Shown one piece after another: positions 27,316 through 35,307 of a DNA stretch of 64,000 bases. The DNA is from Paenochrobactrum pullorum (GTDB taxonomy: Bacteria; Pseudomonadota; Alphaproteobacteria; Rhizobiales; Rhizobiaceae): positions 70,167 to 134,166 of the forward strand of contig NZ_JBHEEH010000008.1 of assembly GCF_041929845.1 (NCBI RefSeq). Direction: 5' to 3'. Every line of letters starts with the position of its first letter. Positions within the stretch are counted from its first letter, which is position 1. The notes under the pieces were generated by a model. The model was not told the origin of the DNA. It searched no databases and saw nothing but the letters and a program-made list of their open reading frames with translations. The position numbers and the translations under genes are program-made.

Positions 27316-27562
27316 AAGATCGGTACCTTTACATTTCATCTATATTTTATTGACCGCCTGACCTCAATTTCGACCGGGCTTAAAATCTTGCACTGTACAT
27401 AAGTGACTAATTGTGAATTGACTAGATTGAAGAACAGAACGGTGTGTTAATCACATGAATACAATCATTAAGGCTTGCACGAATCAAACCGGGCTTCGTG
27501 TCTGTATAGCTGCCTCTACCGTATGAAGTTTGTGCCGTTAACCGGTTCCAATCAAAATTCAA

Positions 27563-27596
27563 TTGACTTTTTTGCGTCAAAGAACAAATAAAGAAC
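27563..27596 (+). promoter_or_regulatory. LexA box (27582-27596) in a promoter
   Basis: TTGACT at 27563-27568 is a good -35. GAAC-AAATAAA-GAAC (27582-27596) is a perfect LexA box covering the -10 region. The gene at 27617 starts 20 bp downstream, so direct SOS repression is the simplest reading. Confidence 0.75.
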
Positions 27597-27616
27597 GGTC
27601 AATAAGGTCTCAATCA

Positions 27617-27865
27617 ATGACAACTGAAACAGCTTCTGAAAAATACATCATCATTCCATATCGCAAAAACAAACAAAAACTTGTTGCCGCTGAAATGCGG
27701 CCAGCGCAATCTGCTGTCAGTGCTGAAAGAATTGCTGCTGCAATGGCAGAGCGTTTTGCAGGTGTTGTGGCCTATGCCGTTACGATTGATGAAGAAACCG
27801 GTGACATGATGGAGCCGCGGTTACTCGCCTCTTTTGGCGAAGTACCGGCTGAACAGGATGATTAA
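27617..27865 (+). CDS. Small conserved protein, paralogue B, SOS-controlled
   Basis: 82 residues from ATG 27617 (MTTETASEKYI); longer frames upstream would run through the LexA box. Shares IIPYRKNK, KLVAAEMRP, MAERFAGVVAYAVTID, ETGDMM, PRLLASFGEVPAEQDD with paralogue A at 24773. Both are acidic at the C-terminus. No known domain recognised. A perfect LexA box immediately upstream makes it a likely member of the SOS regulon. Confidence 0.85.
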   Translation: MTTETASEKYIIIPYRKNKQKLVAAEMRPAQSAVSAERIAAAMAERFAGVVAYAVTIDEETGDMMEPRLLASFGEVPAEQDD

Positions 27866-27887
27866 ACTTCTCACAGGATTCTGCCTG

Positions 27888-27995
27888 GAGCAGGTCTCCC
27901 AAAAGTGGGCACCGGTTTTGGGATAAAGACAAGCCTAAAAACAAAACGCTAGAGCGAGCACAGTGGATATGATTAAGTGCGACACGCTCTAGTTT
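27888..27995. repeat. Composite palindromic intergenic repeat
   Basis: Two nested inverted repeats: TCCCAAAA / TTTTGGGA (27897-27922, with CCGG in the centre) and CTAGAGCG / CGCTCTAG (27949-27956 and 27985-27992). This two-hairpin layout resembles a repeat I remember as common in Ochrobactrum/Brucella intergenic DNA. It follows the SOS gene directly and may act on its mRNA end. Related to the shorter element at 11719. Confidence 0.6.
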
Positions 27996-28037
27996 AGGCT
28001 ATCTGCAAGTAATCATTTAGAAAAAGGCAAGCTTTGC

Positions 28038-28511
28038 ATGGTGATTAGCATCGTTACGACTAAGGAAAGGCCCGAGCTGGCACAAATTACCGGCGCATGG
28101 CGATGGGAGGCTTTCTTCAGTGATACGGATGTTTCTCTTCAAGATGTTGTCGCGATAGATGTCGCATGTACAAGTGAAGCGGATATTTTACCAACCGTCT
28201 GGGTTCTGTTAAAGGATGAACAGGCCATTGGTATGATTACACTTTGCCTTGATGATTTGGAAAACAGACCTGAACTTAATCCTTGGCTGGCAGGACTTTA
28301 CATTGTCCCGCAATATCGAGGCCAAGGTCATGCTTTACAGTTGATTGCACATCTCGAAACAGAGGCCGCAAAAGCAGCCATCAAACGTTTATCGCTCTAT
28401 ACCGAGGGATCCGTCGGACTTTATTCAAAAGCCGGTTGGAATGTAATTGAAACCTTTGATGAAAAGGGGGGTACTTATTCCATCATGCAAAAACAGTTTA
28501 ATTTGAGCTGA
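28038..28511 (+). CDS. GNAT family N-acetyltransferase
   Basis: 157-residue acyl-CoA-dependent acetyltransferase. Motif A (acetyl-CoA binding) reads VPQYRGQGHALQLIAHLE near residues 95-112; a beta-bulge LAGLYIV precedes it and LYSKAGWNVIE is the typical C-terminal motif. Substrate cannot be inferred. It is a single gene followed by a strong bidirectional terminator. Confidence 0.88.
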   Translation: MVISIVTTKERPELAQITGAWRWEAFFSDTDVSLQDVVAIDVACTSEADILPTVWVLLKDEQAIGMITLCLDDLENRPELNPWLAGLYIVPQYRGQGHALQLIAHLETEAAKAAIKRLSLYTEGSVGLYSKAGWNVIETFDEKGGTYSIMQKQFNLS

Positions 28512-28537
28512 TTGAATTTTCAGCTTACATAATATGC

Positions 28538-28603
28538 AAAAAAGGCGGGAAATCTGGAAGCGGTCACTATAACAACTGCCCCTTTATTTTCCCGCCTTTT
28601 TTT
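28538..28603. terminator. Bidirectional terminator
   Basis: AAAAAAGGCGGGAAA and TTTTCCCGCCTTTTTT pair over about 14 bp around a loop of roughly 35 nt, with T runs on both strands. It separates the convergent GNAT and Ntn-hydrolase genes. Confidence 0.85.
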
Positions 28604-28629
28604 GACATTCCGTTAGTTTATTTGGCAGT

Positions 28630-29685
28630 TTATTCCGCTTGTTCAAAAACGAATGGTTCGGCATCAACGAATTTATCGGATACTTCACCAACCATAATAC
28701 GCCCCATGTCCACCCCTAGATCCAGTTTACGGACTTTTGCACCTTCCGAAAAATCCAGCTTTTTCAAATCCACCCAAAATACATTGGGGGCTGTGGCTGA
28801 TTCTGCTTGAAATTGCAGCGATTTTTGATCTGCCACAATGCGCCAGCGCGTTGTTGACAGATTGGGTGCATCCGGAAGGCTGACGCCATAAGGCACAGAC
28901 GCATTGCGCACCACACTGAAAACCGCGGCTGAAGCAATACGCGGATCATCTGTTTGTGTGACGGCATTCACATAAAATCCGGCACGAACAAAGCGGTCTT
29001 CAGAGCGGCCGCTCCCCGGCAAAAAGTTCAAAGAATTGATCTTTGACCAATATTCTTTGTTGGCAAGCTGGAAATCATATGCAGGATCATTGGTGACCGC
29101 CTGATATGCCCGGTCATGGTGGATATTCAATTTACCATCGATCCATTCCAGAATGGCACTATCGCCGCTCGAATCGGAAAGTGTCAGATGTAGAGGTGCC
29201 AGACTGCCGGGGCGCCCCGGAACTTCACCACTAACGACCTGAATCGGGTTTTGACGGGTATAATCAATGGCTTCTTTAACACTTGCAAATTGATCCAGAT
29301 AAAACTGAGCCCAAATTGCCAGCGACATACGCGGTGTTTTTTTGTCATCAGCGGGATATTGTGATGCATTCAACCAGAGAAGGCTGGCATTAAGACCTGC
29401 TTCATTCATGCCGTCTACGGTTGAAATATCATAGCCGGAAACAGCAAGGCTTCCATATTTGGATGTCCATTTAACCGAACGTTCACCAGCCTGCCCCCCA
29501 CGCTCCATACCTTTCGGGAAAACCCAGAAATTGCTGATCATCGGATCTTTAAAATCCATACTGCGGCCGGTCAATACGCGCCCTGCTTCACCGTGATAAA
29601 CCACGCGTGTGCAAGCCTGCACTTCAGCGGTCATTAGAGCCGCAATTGCCGTTAAAGCAGCTGCAAATTTGGTATAGCGATACAT
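28630..29685 (-). CDS. Periplasmic choloylglycine hydrolase / penicillin V acylase family protein
   Basis: Ntn-hydrolase cleaving a linear amide bond. The 351-residue precursor starts at ATG 29685 with AGGTGG before it; GTG at 29694 is the alternative. A signal peptide ends EVQA, and cleavage exposes Cys25 (CTRVVYHG), the N-terminal nucleophile. GRSMDF, GMNEAGLNASLLWLNASQYP and the VTNDPAYD motif are family features. Gram-negative periplasmic members often act on N-acyl homoserine lactones or penicillin V rather than bile salts; this one could quench quorum signals. Family is firm, substrate is inference. Confidence 0.88.
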   Translation of the reverse strand: MYRYTKFAAALTAIAALMTAEVQACTRVVYHGEAGRVLTGRSMDFKDPMISNFWVFPKGMERGGQAGERSVKWTSKYGSLAVSGYDISTVDGMNEAGLNASLLWLNASQYPADDKKTPRMSLAIWAQFYLDQFASVKEAIDYTRQNPIQVVSGEVPGRPGSLAPLHLTLSDSSGDSAILEWIDGKLNIHHDRAYQAVTNDPAYDFQLANKEYWSKINSLNFLPGSGRSEDRFVRAGFYVNAVTQTDDPRIASAAVFSVVRNASVPYGVSLPDAPNLSTTRWRIVADQKSLQFQAESATAPNVFWVDLKKLDFSEGAKVRKLDLGVDMGRIMVGEVSDKFVDAEPFVFEQAE

Positions 29686-29797
29686 AGTAACCACCTATTC
29701 ATTGAAGGACTGGTTTCAGTTAAATTGCAGTATAAACAATAACAACTTTATATTATTTGAAAATAATGTTCACTATCATGTTTTAAATATTTTATCG

Positions 29798-30139
29798 TCA
29801 ATTGAGTGCGATCAATTGTTGCAAATGATCATTAAAATCACCGCCTTCGCCACCCGCATTAATGGTGTCAAAATAAGTATGCCAACCGGACTGGGCAATA
29901 CCATTAACTAATGCATCGAGTGCCACATTATCGTTGCAGCGCCATATTGCATAAAAACTATTTTTGCTTGAAGAAAGTTTGGTTTGATCAATAGTGCCCA
30001 AAGAAATCGCTTCCACACCGAGAGCCGCCAAAGCTGGCATCGCTGCGCCAACCTGATTTAAAAAATACAAGCGTTCCTCAGATGATAAATTCAGCCATGC
30101 TTGTTTGGGGCTGTAGAGCTCAGCAAGATAATGCGCCAT
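29798..30139 (-). CDS. DUF6616 family protein
   Basis: 113 residues starting MAHYLAELYSPKQAWL, with GAAMPALAALGVEAISLG and a C-terminal WHTYFDTINAGGE. It matches my memory of the DUF6616 family, small proteins with a dimeric alpha/beta-barrel look. Function unknown. Last gene of the marR-alkD-DUF6616 run, 26 bp after alkD. Confidence 0.75.
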   Translation of the reverse strand: MAHYLAELYSPKQAWLNLSSEERLYFLNQVGAAMPALAALGVEAISLGTIDQTKLSSSKNSFYAIWRCNDNVALDALVNGIAQSGWHTYFDTINAGGEGGDFNDHLQQLIALN

Positions 30140-30165
30140 TATTTTTTCCTTTGAAATTTAAATAC

Positions 30166-30936
30166 TCAGTTTCGAATCGAGCGCATTGCACGTTTACAAA
30201 TGCGTTGGGTTGCCTTTGAGGGCAAATTTTCCATCCACCGCAAACATAAGTCCTGAACCCAATCAGCACGATCTTTCGATGCATCATTGAGCCAGTTTGC
30301 AACCGAATCCTGCACATAAGGAGAAGGATCAGCTTTGAGCGCCTCCAGTAAAGGCATAACTATTTGTGGATTTTGTTTTAAAATGCCGATATGGGCGCAC
30401 CATACTCCACGCGGGCGCAGAGATTCAGTTGCGAAACGACGAATATATTCGCTGCTGTTTTGTGTCCAAGGCTGTAATAAGTTGACCGCTTGTTCGATGT
30501 TTTTAGCCAAGTCATCACGAACAGCCATCCACGACCATTCACGCACCCCAAAATGGCGATCATCAGCCAGTGGTTTAATCGCGTCCAAACGTTGCGGCAG
30601 CGTTAAATCCGTTTGCTGTCCGGTCATAAAGCATACCCATCCACGAACCGTATCAGAAGGGTGCTTTGAAAGTTTTTCGATAAACGCAGTGCCATATTCG
30701 GCTAAAATGAAAGTCGCCATCAAACGCATTCGCCTGGAGATACCTGCATCTGCCTGTGCTTTTATCTCCGCAAGTTTTTTTTCGCTGAGATCAGGTAAGA
30801 CTTGCTGAACCAGTTCTCTAAAATCCACCGCCAGACATTCGGTCAGATTTGTGGTTTCGACACCATGGTTCAAAGCATACAAACGTTGCGGCGTAATATC
30901 TTTTACGCCGCGCGATTTGTTTTGTGTTTCGCTCAT
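30166..30936 (-). CDS. DNA alkylation repair protein, AlkD-like (HEAT repeats)
   Basis: 256 residues built of helical HEAT-like repeats. VRGWVCFMTGQ, HFGVREWSWMAVRDDLAKNI, WTQNSSEYIRRFATESLRPRG and PSPYVQDSVANWLNDASKD are typical of the alkylation-repair glycosylase family that removes N3/N7-alkyl purines. The start codon overlaps the marR stop (ATGA), so the two are co-translated and probably co-regulated. Confidence 0.87.
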   Translation of the reverse strand: MSETQNKSRGVKDITPQRLYALNHGVETTNLTECLAVDFRELVQQVLPDLSEKKLAEIKAQADAGISRRMRLMATFILAEYGTAFIEKLSKHPSDTVRGWVCFMTGQQTDLTLPQRLDAIKPLADDRHFGVREWSWMAVRDDLAKNIEQAVNLLQPWTQNSSEYIRRFATESLRPRGVWCAHIGILKQNPQIVMPLLEALKADPSPYVQDSVANWLNDASKDRADWVQDLCLRWMENLPSKATQRICKRAMRSIRN

Positions 30937-31430
30937 GATGAACCACCATCTAAATTTTTACGAATACGCTGCAAGAAACCATCTAATGATTTTCGCTCTT
31001 CATCAGAAAAGCCGGCAAACAAGGCTGAAATCCATCGCGTATGTTCGTTAAACAGTTCATGCGCTGTTTTGCTGCCCTGCTCTGTCAGCATGATCGTGAT
31101 TTTGCGCCTGTCATCCGGGCTTGGGCACCGTTTGATGAATTGATCGCGCTCCAAGCCATCAAGAAGCCCCGTAATTGTTGCGCGCGTGACACCTGCCCGC
31201 TCTGCCAATTCAAATGGTGACAAACCATTGAGCTGTCCGTTTAGCAAAAACAGCAGCACAAATTTTCCCTCAGAAAGACGATATGGCGCAAGACGCGCTG
31301 CGCAATCTTTGTCGATCGCACCAGCCAATGCCAACAACTCAAAACAAGCATACAGATTATCGGTCTGCATTTGGCCGCGCCGCTCTGTCTCTTCAATAAG
31401 CGCCAGATGTTTTTGTTCTAAATTTTTCAT
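30933..31430 (-). CDS. MarR family transcriptional regulator
   Basis: 165 residues from ATG 31430 (MKNLEQKH). The winged helix is clear: LSPFELAERAGVTRATITGLLDGLERDQFIKR with wing RCPSPDDRRKITIMLTEQG. First gene of an operon with alkD and DUF6616. The 50 bp upstream hold GGCGCC and a TATTATA-like sequence; autoregulation is likely for the family but not shown here. Confidence 0.9.
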   Translation of the reverse strand: MKNLEQKHLALIEETERRGQMQTDNLYACFELLALAGAIDKDCAARLAPYRLSEGKFVLLFLLNGQLNGLSPFELAERAGVTRATITGLLDGLERDQFIKRCPSPDDRRKITIMLTEQGSKTAHELFNEHTRWISALFAGFSDEERKSLDGFLQRIRKNLDGGSS

Positions 31431-31470
31431 AAGCTGACATATAATATGGCGCCTAACTAAAATCAAATAA

Positions 31471-31510
31471 AAAAAGACCAAATCCGGAAATTTATAAAAC
31501 ACCGGATTTG
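31471..31510 (-). terminator. Terminator of the nitroreductase at 31542
   Basis: CAAATCCGG / CCGGATTTG stem (31479-31487, 31502-31510) followed on the minus strand by a T-rich run. It insulates the marR promoter from the upstream gene. Confidence 0.82.
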
Positions 31511-31541
31511 ATCCCATTCAAACACTTAAAAAACGCTGAAC

Positions 31542-32126
31542 TTACTCGCTCCACGGCCCTTGATATTCACTCACCTTGGCTGTCATATCTGCCCGCGGAC
31601 GTTCAGGAACATCGACCTGCGATGTACCGATATGAATAAAACCTGCGACACGCTCATTTGGAGCAAGACCTAGAATTTTAAGCCCCTCTTCATCACGAGA
31701 GTACCAATTGGTGATCCAATTGGTACCAAATCCCAGCGCATTGGCTGCGTGGCATAAATTCATTGCCGCAGCTCCGGCAGACAAGAACATTTCCCATTCC
31801 GGAATACGCGGATGTTCAACCGGTGAAGACACAACACCAACAACCAAAGGTGCGCGATCAAACCGTTTCAGCTCCTGCTCTTTACGGCCATCTGTTAACG
31901 GGCCTTCAAGCGCTTCCGCGCGCTCTGCCAATAATTGCCCCACTTTTTGGCGTGCATCGCCCCGATAGATAATGAAGCGCCATGGCGTCAAACGTCCGTG
32001 ATCCGGCACACGCGCAGCAAGTTTTAAAATCAACTGCAGCTGATCTTCATCAGGCCCGGGTGCAGAAAGCGCAGAAATGGGCGTCGAGTGACGCTTGGAA
32101 AGAAATTCAATAACCGGCTCTTGCAT
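31542..32126 (-). CDS. Nitroreductase family protein, YdjA-like
   Basis: 194-residue FMN oxidoreductase. N-terminal FLSKRHSTPISALSAPGPDEDQL, ARVPDHGRLTPWRFIIYRG with FMN contacts, SAGAAAMNLCHAANALGFGTNWITNWYS and the C-terminal GFIHIG are those of the YdjA-type minimal nitroreductases. Substrate unknown. Single gene ahead of the marR operon; the roughly 290 bp upstream hold no gene. Confidence 0.88.
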   Translation of the reverse strand: MQEPVIEFLSKRHSTPISALSAPGPDEDQLQLILKLAARVPDHGRLTPWRFIIYRGDARQKVGQLLAERAEALEGPLTDGRKEQELKRFDRAPLVVGVVSSPVEHPRIPEWEMFLSAGAAAMNLCHAANALGFGTNWITNWYSRDEEGLKILGLAPNERVAGFIHIGTSQVDVPERPRADMTAKVSEYQGPWSE

Positions 32127-32420
32127 TTACAGACCTCATTCAACAGTTCATTCAACGGCTGGCAACTGCGAAAGCAGCCGCTTTTCCATTCTGATGGCGA
32201 ATAAAACGAATGGTTTGTCGCTTGCCATTCATTTGACAGAGATAAGTTTCATTTTACACCAAAATGATAGAATTCTTTTTTAAGGCTTCGGTATTTTAAA
32301 ACAAGCAGAAGCTTCGTTTTTTCCGACCATTTTATGAGTTTTGTCATCAACAAATAAAATAAATCAGAAAAAGACAATTCAGGCCTTGAAAAGGCCGTCA
32401 GACTGGTTTCAAAAATAGAT
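32127..32420. other. Divergent intergenic region, nothing recognised
   Basis: About 290 bp between the YdjA-like gene and the secreted protein gene. It must hold both promoters, but I see no clear hexamer pair or operator. Confidence 0.3.
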
Positions 32421-33434
32421 ATGTCATATCAACTGTTCCGTTTTTCTTTTGCTAATTTTTCGGTGCGCCTTGGTGCAAGCCTTTGTGCTGCGTTAATGGC
32501 CGTAACTGCCGGCACAGCGCCCCTGATGGCCCAAGAATTAAACATCCAGCCGAAGCTGCCGGATTTGTCACATATTCTGCCGCCAAGTACAGACCTGAAG
32601 CCGCTGCCTTTTTCCACGATGAGCGAACCGGAGAAAGAATATCCCGAGCTCGTTTTAAAGGCGAAATTAACCGATGAGTCGCCAGATATTACCAACGGAT
32701 TGATTTGGCGGGTTTTTTCACCTGATGCTGGCGATGATGGCCAGTTGCCGCTGATTGCAACAGCAAAAGGCGGAACAGTAACATTTACACTACCTAAAGC
32801 CAGCTATCTGGTTCATGTTGCTTACGGACGTGCGGGCGCCACAAAACGCATTACCATGCAGAATGAAGCACGCCATGAAACCATGGTGCTTGAAGCCGGC
32901 GGCCTTAAACTGAATGCCGTTTTGCCTGAAGGCAAAAAACCGATTGCCGATCTCTTGCGTTTTTCCATTTATGGTGATGATGACACCTCCAACGACAGGT
33001 CGCTGATCCTGCCTGATGTAAAACCGGATGTAATTACACGTTTAAATGCCGGCACCTATCATGTGGTTTCCAATTATGGCGCTGCAAATGCTGTCATTCG
33101 CGCGGATATTCGCGTTGAAGCCGGTAAATTGACAGAAGCAACAGTTGAGCATCGTGCAGCCAATATCACGCTGAAACTGGTACGTGAAAAAGGTGGTGAA
33201 GCACTGGCTGACACCTCATGGTCTGTTCTCAACGCCTCCGGCGATGGTGTGCGTGAAAGTGTTGGTGCCTATGCTTCCATGGTTTTGTCGGAAGGCGAAT
33301 ATATCGCTATCGCAAAAAATAAAGACCGGATCTATCAACGTGACTTCAAAGTGGTTTCCGGTCAAAATGACGAAGTTGACGTGATTGCCAGCGCCGAATT
33401 TGAAGCCAATAATGGTACGATCGATAATGAATGA
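32421..33434 (+). CDS. Secreted protein of unknown function with beta-sandwich repeats
   Basis: 337 residues. An N-terminal signal segment (LGASLCAALMAVTAGTAPLMA) ends with an AQE-type cleavage site near residue 38. After a Pro-rich stretch come two or three beta-rich repeats of about 90 residues, each with a pattern like L-WRVFSP or SWSVLNASGD followed by a turn GxY-hVxxxYG (SYLVHVAYGRAGA; TYHVVSNYGAANA; EYIAIAKNKD). This resembles carboxypeptidase-regulatory-like/transthyretin folds in layout. No catalytic motif seen. It is followed by a CinA-like gene 22 bp downstream, likely one transcript. Confidence 0.75.
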   Translation: MSYQLFRFSFANFSVRLGASLCAALMAVTAGTAPLMAQELNIQPKLPDLSHILPPSTDLKPLPFSTMSEPEKEYPELVLKAKLTDESPDITNGLIWRVFSPDAGDDGQLPLIATAKGGTVTFTLPKASYLVHVAYGRAGATKRITMQNEARHETMVLEAGGLKLNAVLPEGKKPIADLLRFSIYGDDDTSNDRSLILPDVKPDVITRLNAGTYHVVSNYGAANAVIRADIRVEAGKLTEATVEHRAANITLKLVREKGGEALADTSWSVLNASGDGVRESVGAYASMVLSEGEYIAIAKNKDRIYQRDFKVVSGQNDEVDVIASAEFEANNGTIDNE

Positions 33435-33455
33435 TATTTCAGACAGGACATAGCC

Positions 33456-34217
33456 GTGACAACTGCGCATCAGGATGAAACCGTCAAAGCTGCCATGCTT
33501 GCCATTGGTGATGAATTATTATCAGGGCGCACCAAAGATAAAAATATCGGTTATCTAGCTGAAATAATGACCGAAATCGGTATTGATCTGAGCGAAGTGC
33601 GTATCGTTCCCGATGATGAAGCGCGTATTGTTGCCGCCATCAATGAATTGCGGCAGCAATATCATTATGTTTTCACCTCAGGTGGTATCGGTCCTACCCA
33701 CGATGATATTACCGCCGATGCGATTTCAAAAGCTTTTGGCGTTGCATGCATTTATGATGAAAAAGCTCTGCAAATGTTGGCGGAAAATTATAAAAGCCGC
33801 GGCCTTGAGTTTACCGAAACCCGAAAACGTATGGCACGGATGCCGCAAGGCGCTGTGCATATCGACAATCCGGTTTCGACTGCGCCTGGTTTTAATATTG
33901 GCAATGTCTATGTGATGGCCGGAGTGCCTTCCGTATTTGAAGCCATGCTGCATAATGTTGCCCCGACATTGCAAACCGGCAAAAAACTGTTGTCGAAAAG
34001 TGTCGATTGTCCGTTTGGTGAAGGTGTTATCGGCATCCCCCTTTCACAAATTCAAGAAAATCACGCGGATACAATTATCGGCTCTTATCCGAGTTTTAAA
34101 AACGGTAGTTTTTCAACGCAACTCGTTGTGCGTGGTCATGAGCAAGGCGCTATTGATGCAGCCGTGCGAGAAATTCAGTCAATGCTTGACGATTTATTGG
34201 CAAAACAAGTGCAATAA
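33456..34217 (+). CDS. Molybdopterin-binding domain protein (CinA/MoaB-like)
   Basis: 253 residues starting at GTG 33456 with AGGA 8 nt upstream. The MoCF-biosynthesis fold is clear: AMLAIGDELLSGRTKDKN, VFTSGGIGPTHDDITADAISKAFG and VYVMAGVPSVFEAML. It has only this domain and a short tail, without the CinA deamidase domain. Relatives are called competence/damage-inducible A, but the true role may be pterin or nucleotide repair chemistry. Confidence 0.88.
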   Translation: MTTAHQDETVKAAMLAIGDELLSGRTKDKNIGYLAEIMTEIGIDLSEVRIVPDDEARIVAAINELRQQYHYVFTSGGIGPTHDDITADAISKAFGVACIYDEKALQMLAENYKSRGLEFTETRKRMARMPQGAVHIDNPVSTAPGFNIGNVYVMAGVPSVFEAMLHNVAPTLQTGKKLLSKSVDCPFGEGVIGIPLSQIQENHADTIIGSYPSFKNGSFSTQLVVRGHEQGAIDAAVREIQSMLDDLLAKQVQ

Positions 34218-34287
34218 TTTTTATCATTTTTATACAAAAATCTGAAATCTGTGCTTATATATAATAAGTACATCAGGAGGTCGAAGA

Positions 34288-35136
34288 ATGTCCTATAAGA
34301 CCGTACTCGCCTATATCAGAAGCGAATCTGAACTACCGCGAATTTTATCTGCTGTTGAGTTGGTTGTTGCCAAACATCCGGATGCCCATATTGTCGGGCT
34401 CTACTCTATTCCGGCAGCTGCAGTTTATGCCGATATTAACGGATTTATTGATCCGGGCATGTTCGAGATGCATGATAAGCATCACGATGAAAACGCCCTA
34501 AAAATCAAAAAATCCTTTGATGCCGCCATGAAGAACGGCACCAATAGTTATGAATTCCAGATTATCAAATCCGATACCGGAACCGGCGCACAAGGTGCAA
34601 CCCAGATTGCCTGTGGTGCAGACTTGATTATTACCGGCCAAACAGATCTTGATGATCCTGATATCGCCAATGATGCAATTGATACATTGGTGTTCGACAG
34701 TGGCCGCCCTGTCCTTATGGTGCCTCTCAAACCTGTTAATCCGATCAAGGCGCTTGACCGCATTGCCATTGCCTATAATGGCAAAAGAGAAGGCTCGCGC
34801 GCTGCAATGGATGCGCTGCCATTATTAAAAACCGCTGAAAGGGTCGAATTGCTCTGGATTGATCCTCCGCTTGATGATCAGGGACAAGGTATTATCCCTC
34901 AGGCGCAAGAGCTGGCAAAAGCACTCAACCGTCACGGCGTTGATATCAGCATACAAACACTGACATCATCCGGCCGCTCGGCCATGGAAACCTTGCAAGA
35001 ATATTTGCAAGCGACCAATACAGATATGATGGTGATGGGCGCTTACAGCCATTCACGGCTGCGTGAACTGGTTTTTGGCGGCATGACAAAATCTGTCCTC
35101 GGCAATATGCCCGCACTGACATTATTCTCTCGTTAA
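34288..35136 (+). CDS. Universal stress protein, tandem UspA domains
   Basis: 282 residues in two UspA-type halves. The second half shows MDALPLLKTAERVELLWI and the ATP-binding end MVMGAYSHSRLRELVFGGMTKSVL; the first half is more divergent (ADLIITGQTDLDD, FDSGRPVLMVP). Strong AGGAGG ribosome site before ATG. Followed by two hairpins. Role: general stress, cytoplasmic; exact ligand unknown. Confidence 0.87.
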   Translation: MSYKTVLAYIRSESELPRILSAVELVVAKHPDAHIVGLYSIPAAAVYADINGFIDPGMFEMHDKHHDENALKIKKSFDAAMKNGTNSYEFQIIKSDTGTGAQGATQIACGADLIITGQTDLDDPDIANDAIDTLVFDSGRPVLMVPLKPVNPIKALDRIAIAYNGKREGSRAAMDALPLLKTAERVELLWIDPPLDDQGQGIIPQAQELAKALNRHGVDISIQTLTSSGRSAMETLQEYLQATNTDMMVMGAYSHSRLRELVFGGMTKSVLGNMPALTLFSR

Positions 35137-35156
35137 ACCAATTGAACAATCAAAAT

Positions 35157-35190
35157 AACACCGGAACACCATTTGCTCCGGTGTTATCTA
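35157..35190 (+). terminator. Terminator of the universal stress gene
   Basis: AACACCGGA / TCCGGTGTT stem with an 11-nt loop shortly after the stop; the T run is weak, so it may work with the stronger hairpin at 35208. Confidence 0.6.
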
Positions 35191-35207
35191 AAAAACTGCA
35201 TCGAACA

Positions 35208-35241
35208 AAAAAGCGCATCTCTAAATCGAGATGCGCTTTTT
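35208..35241. terminator. Bidirectional terminator
   Basis: Perfect 14-bp stem AAAAAGCGCATCTC / GAGATGCGCTTTTT with a 6-nt loop and T runs on both strands, between the convergent usp and tolC genes. Confidence 0.92.
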
Positions 35242-35307
35242 ATCTGTAAAATATTTTAAAAAGCTATTCAATTTCAAATAAATAACTTTATTTCTTAATG
35301 TTTTAAC

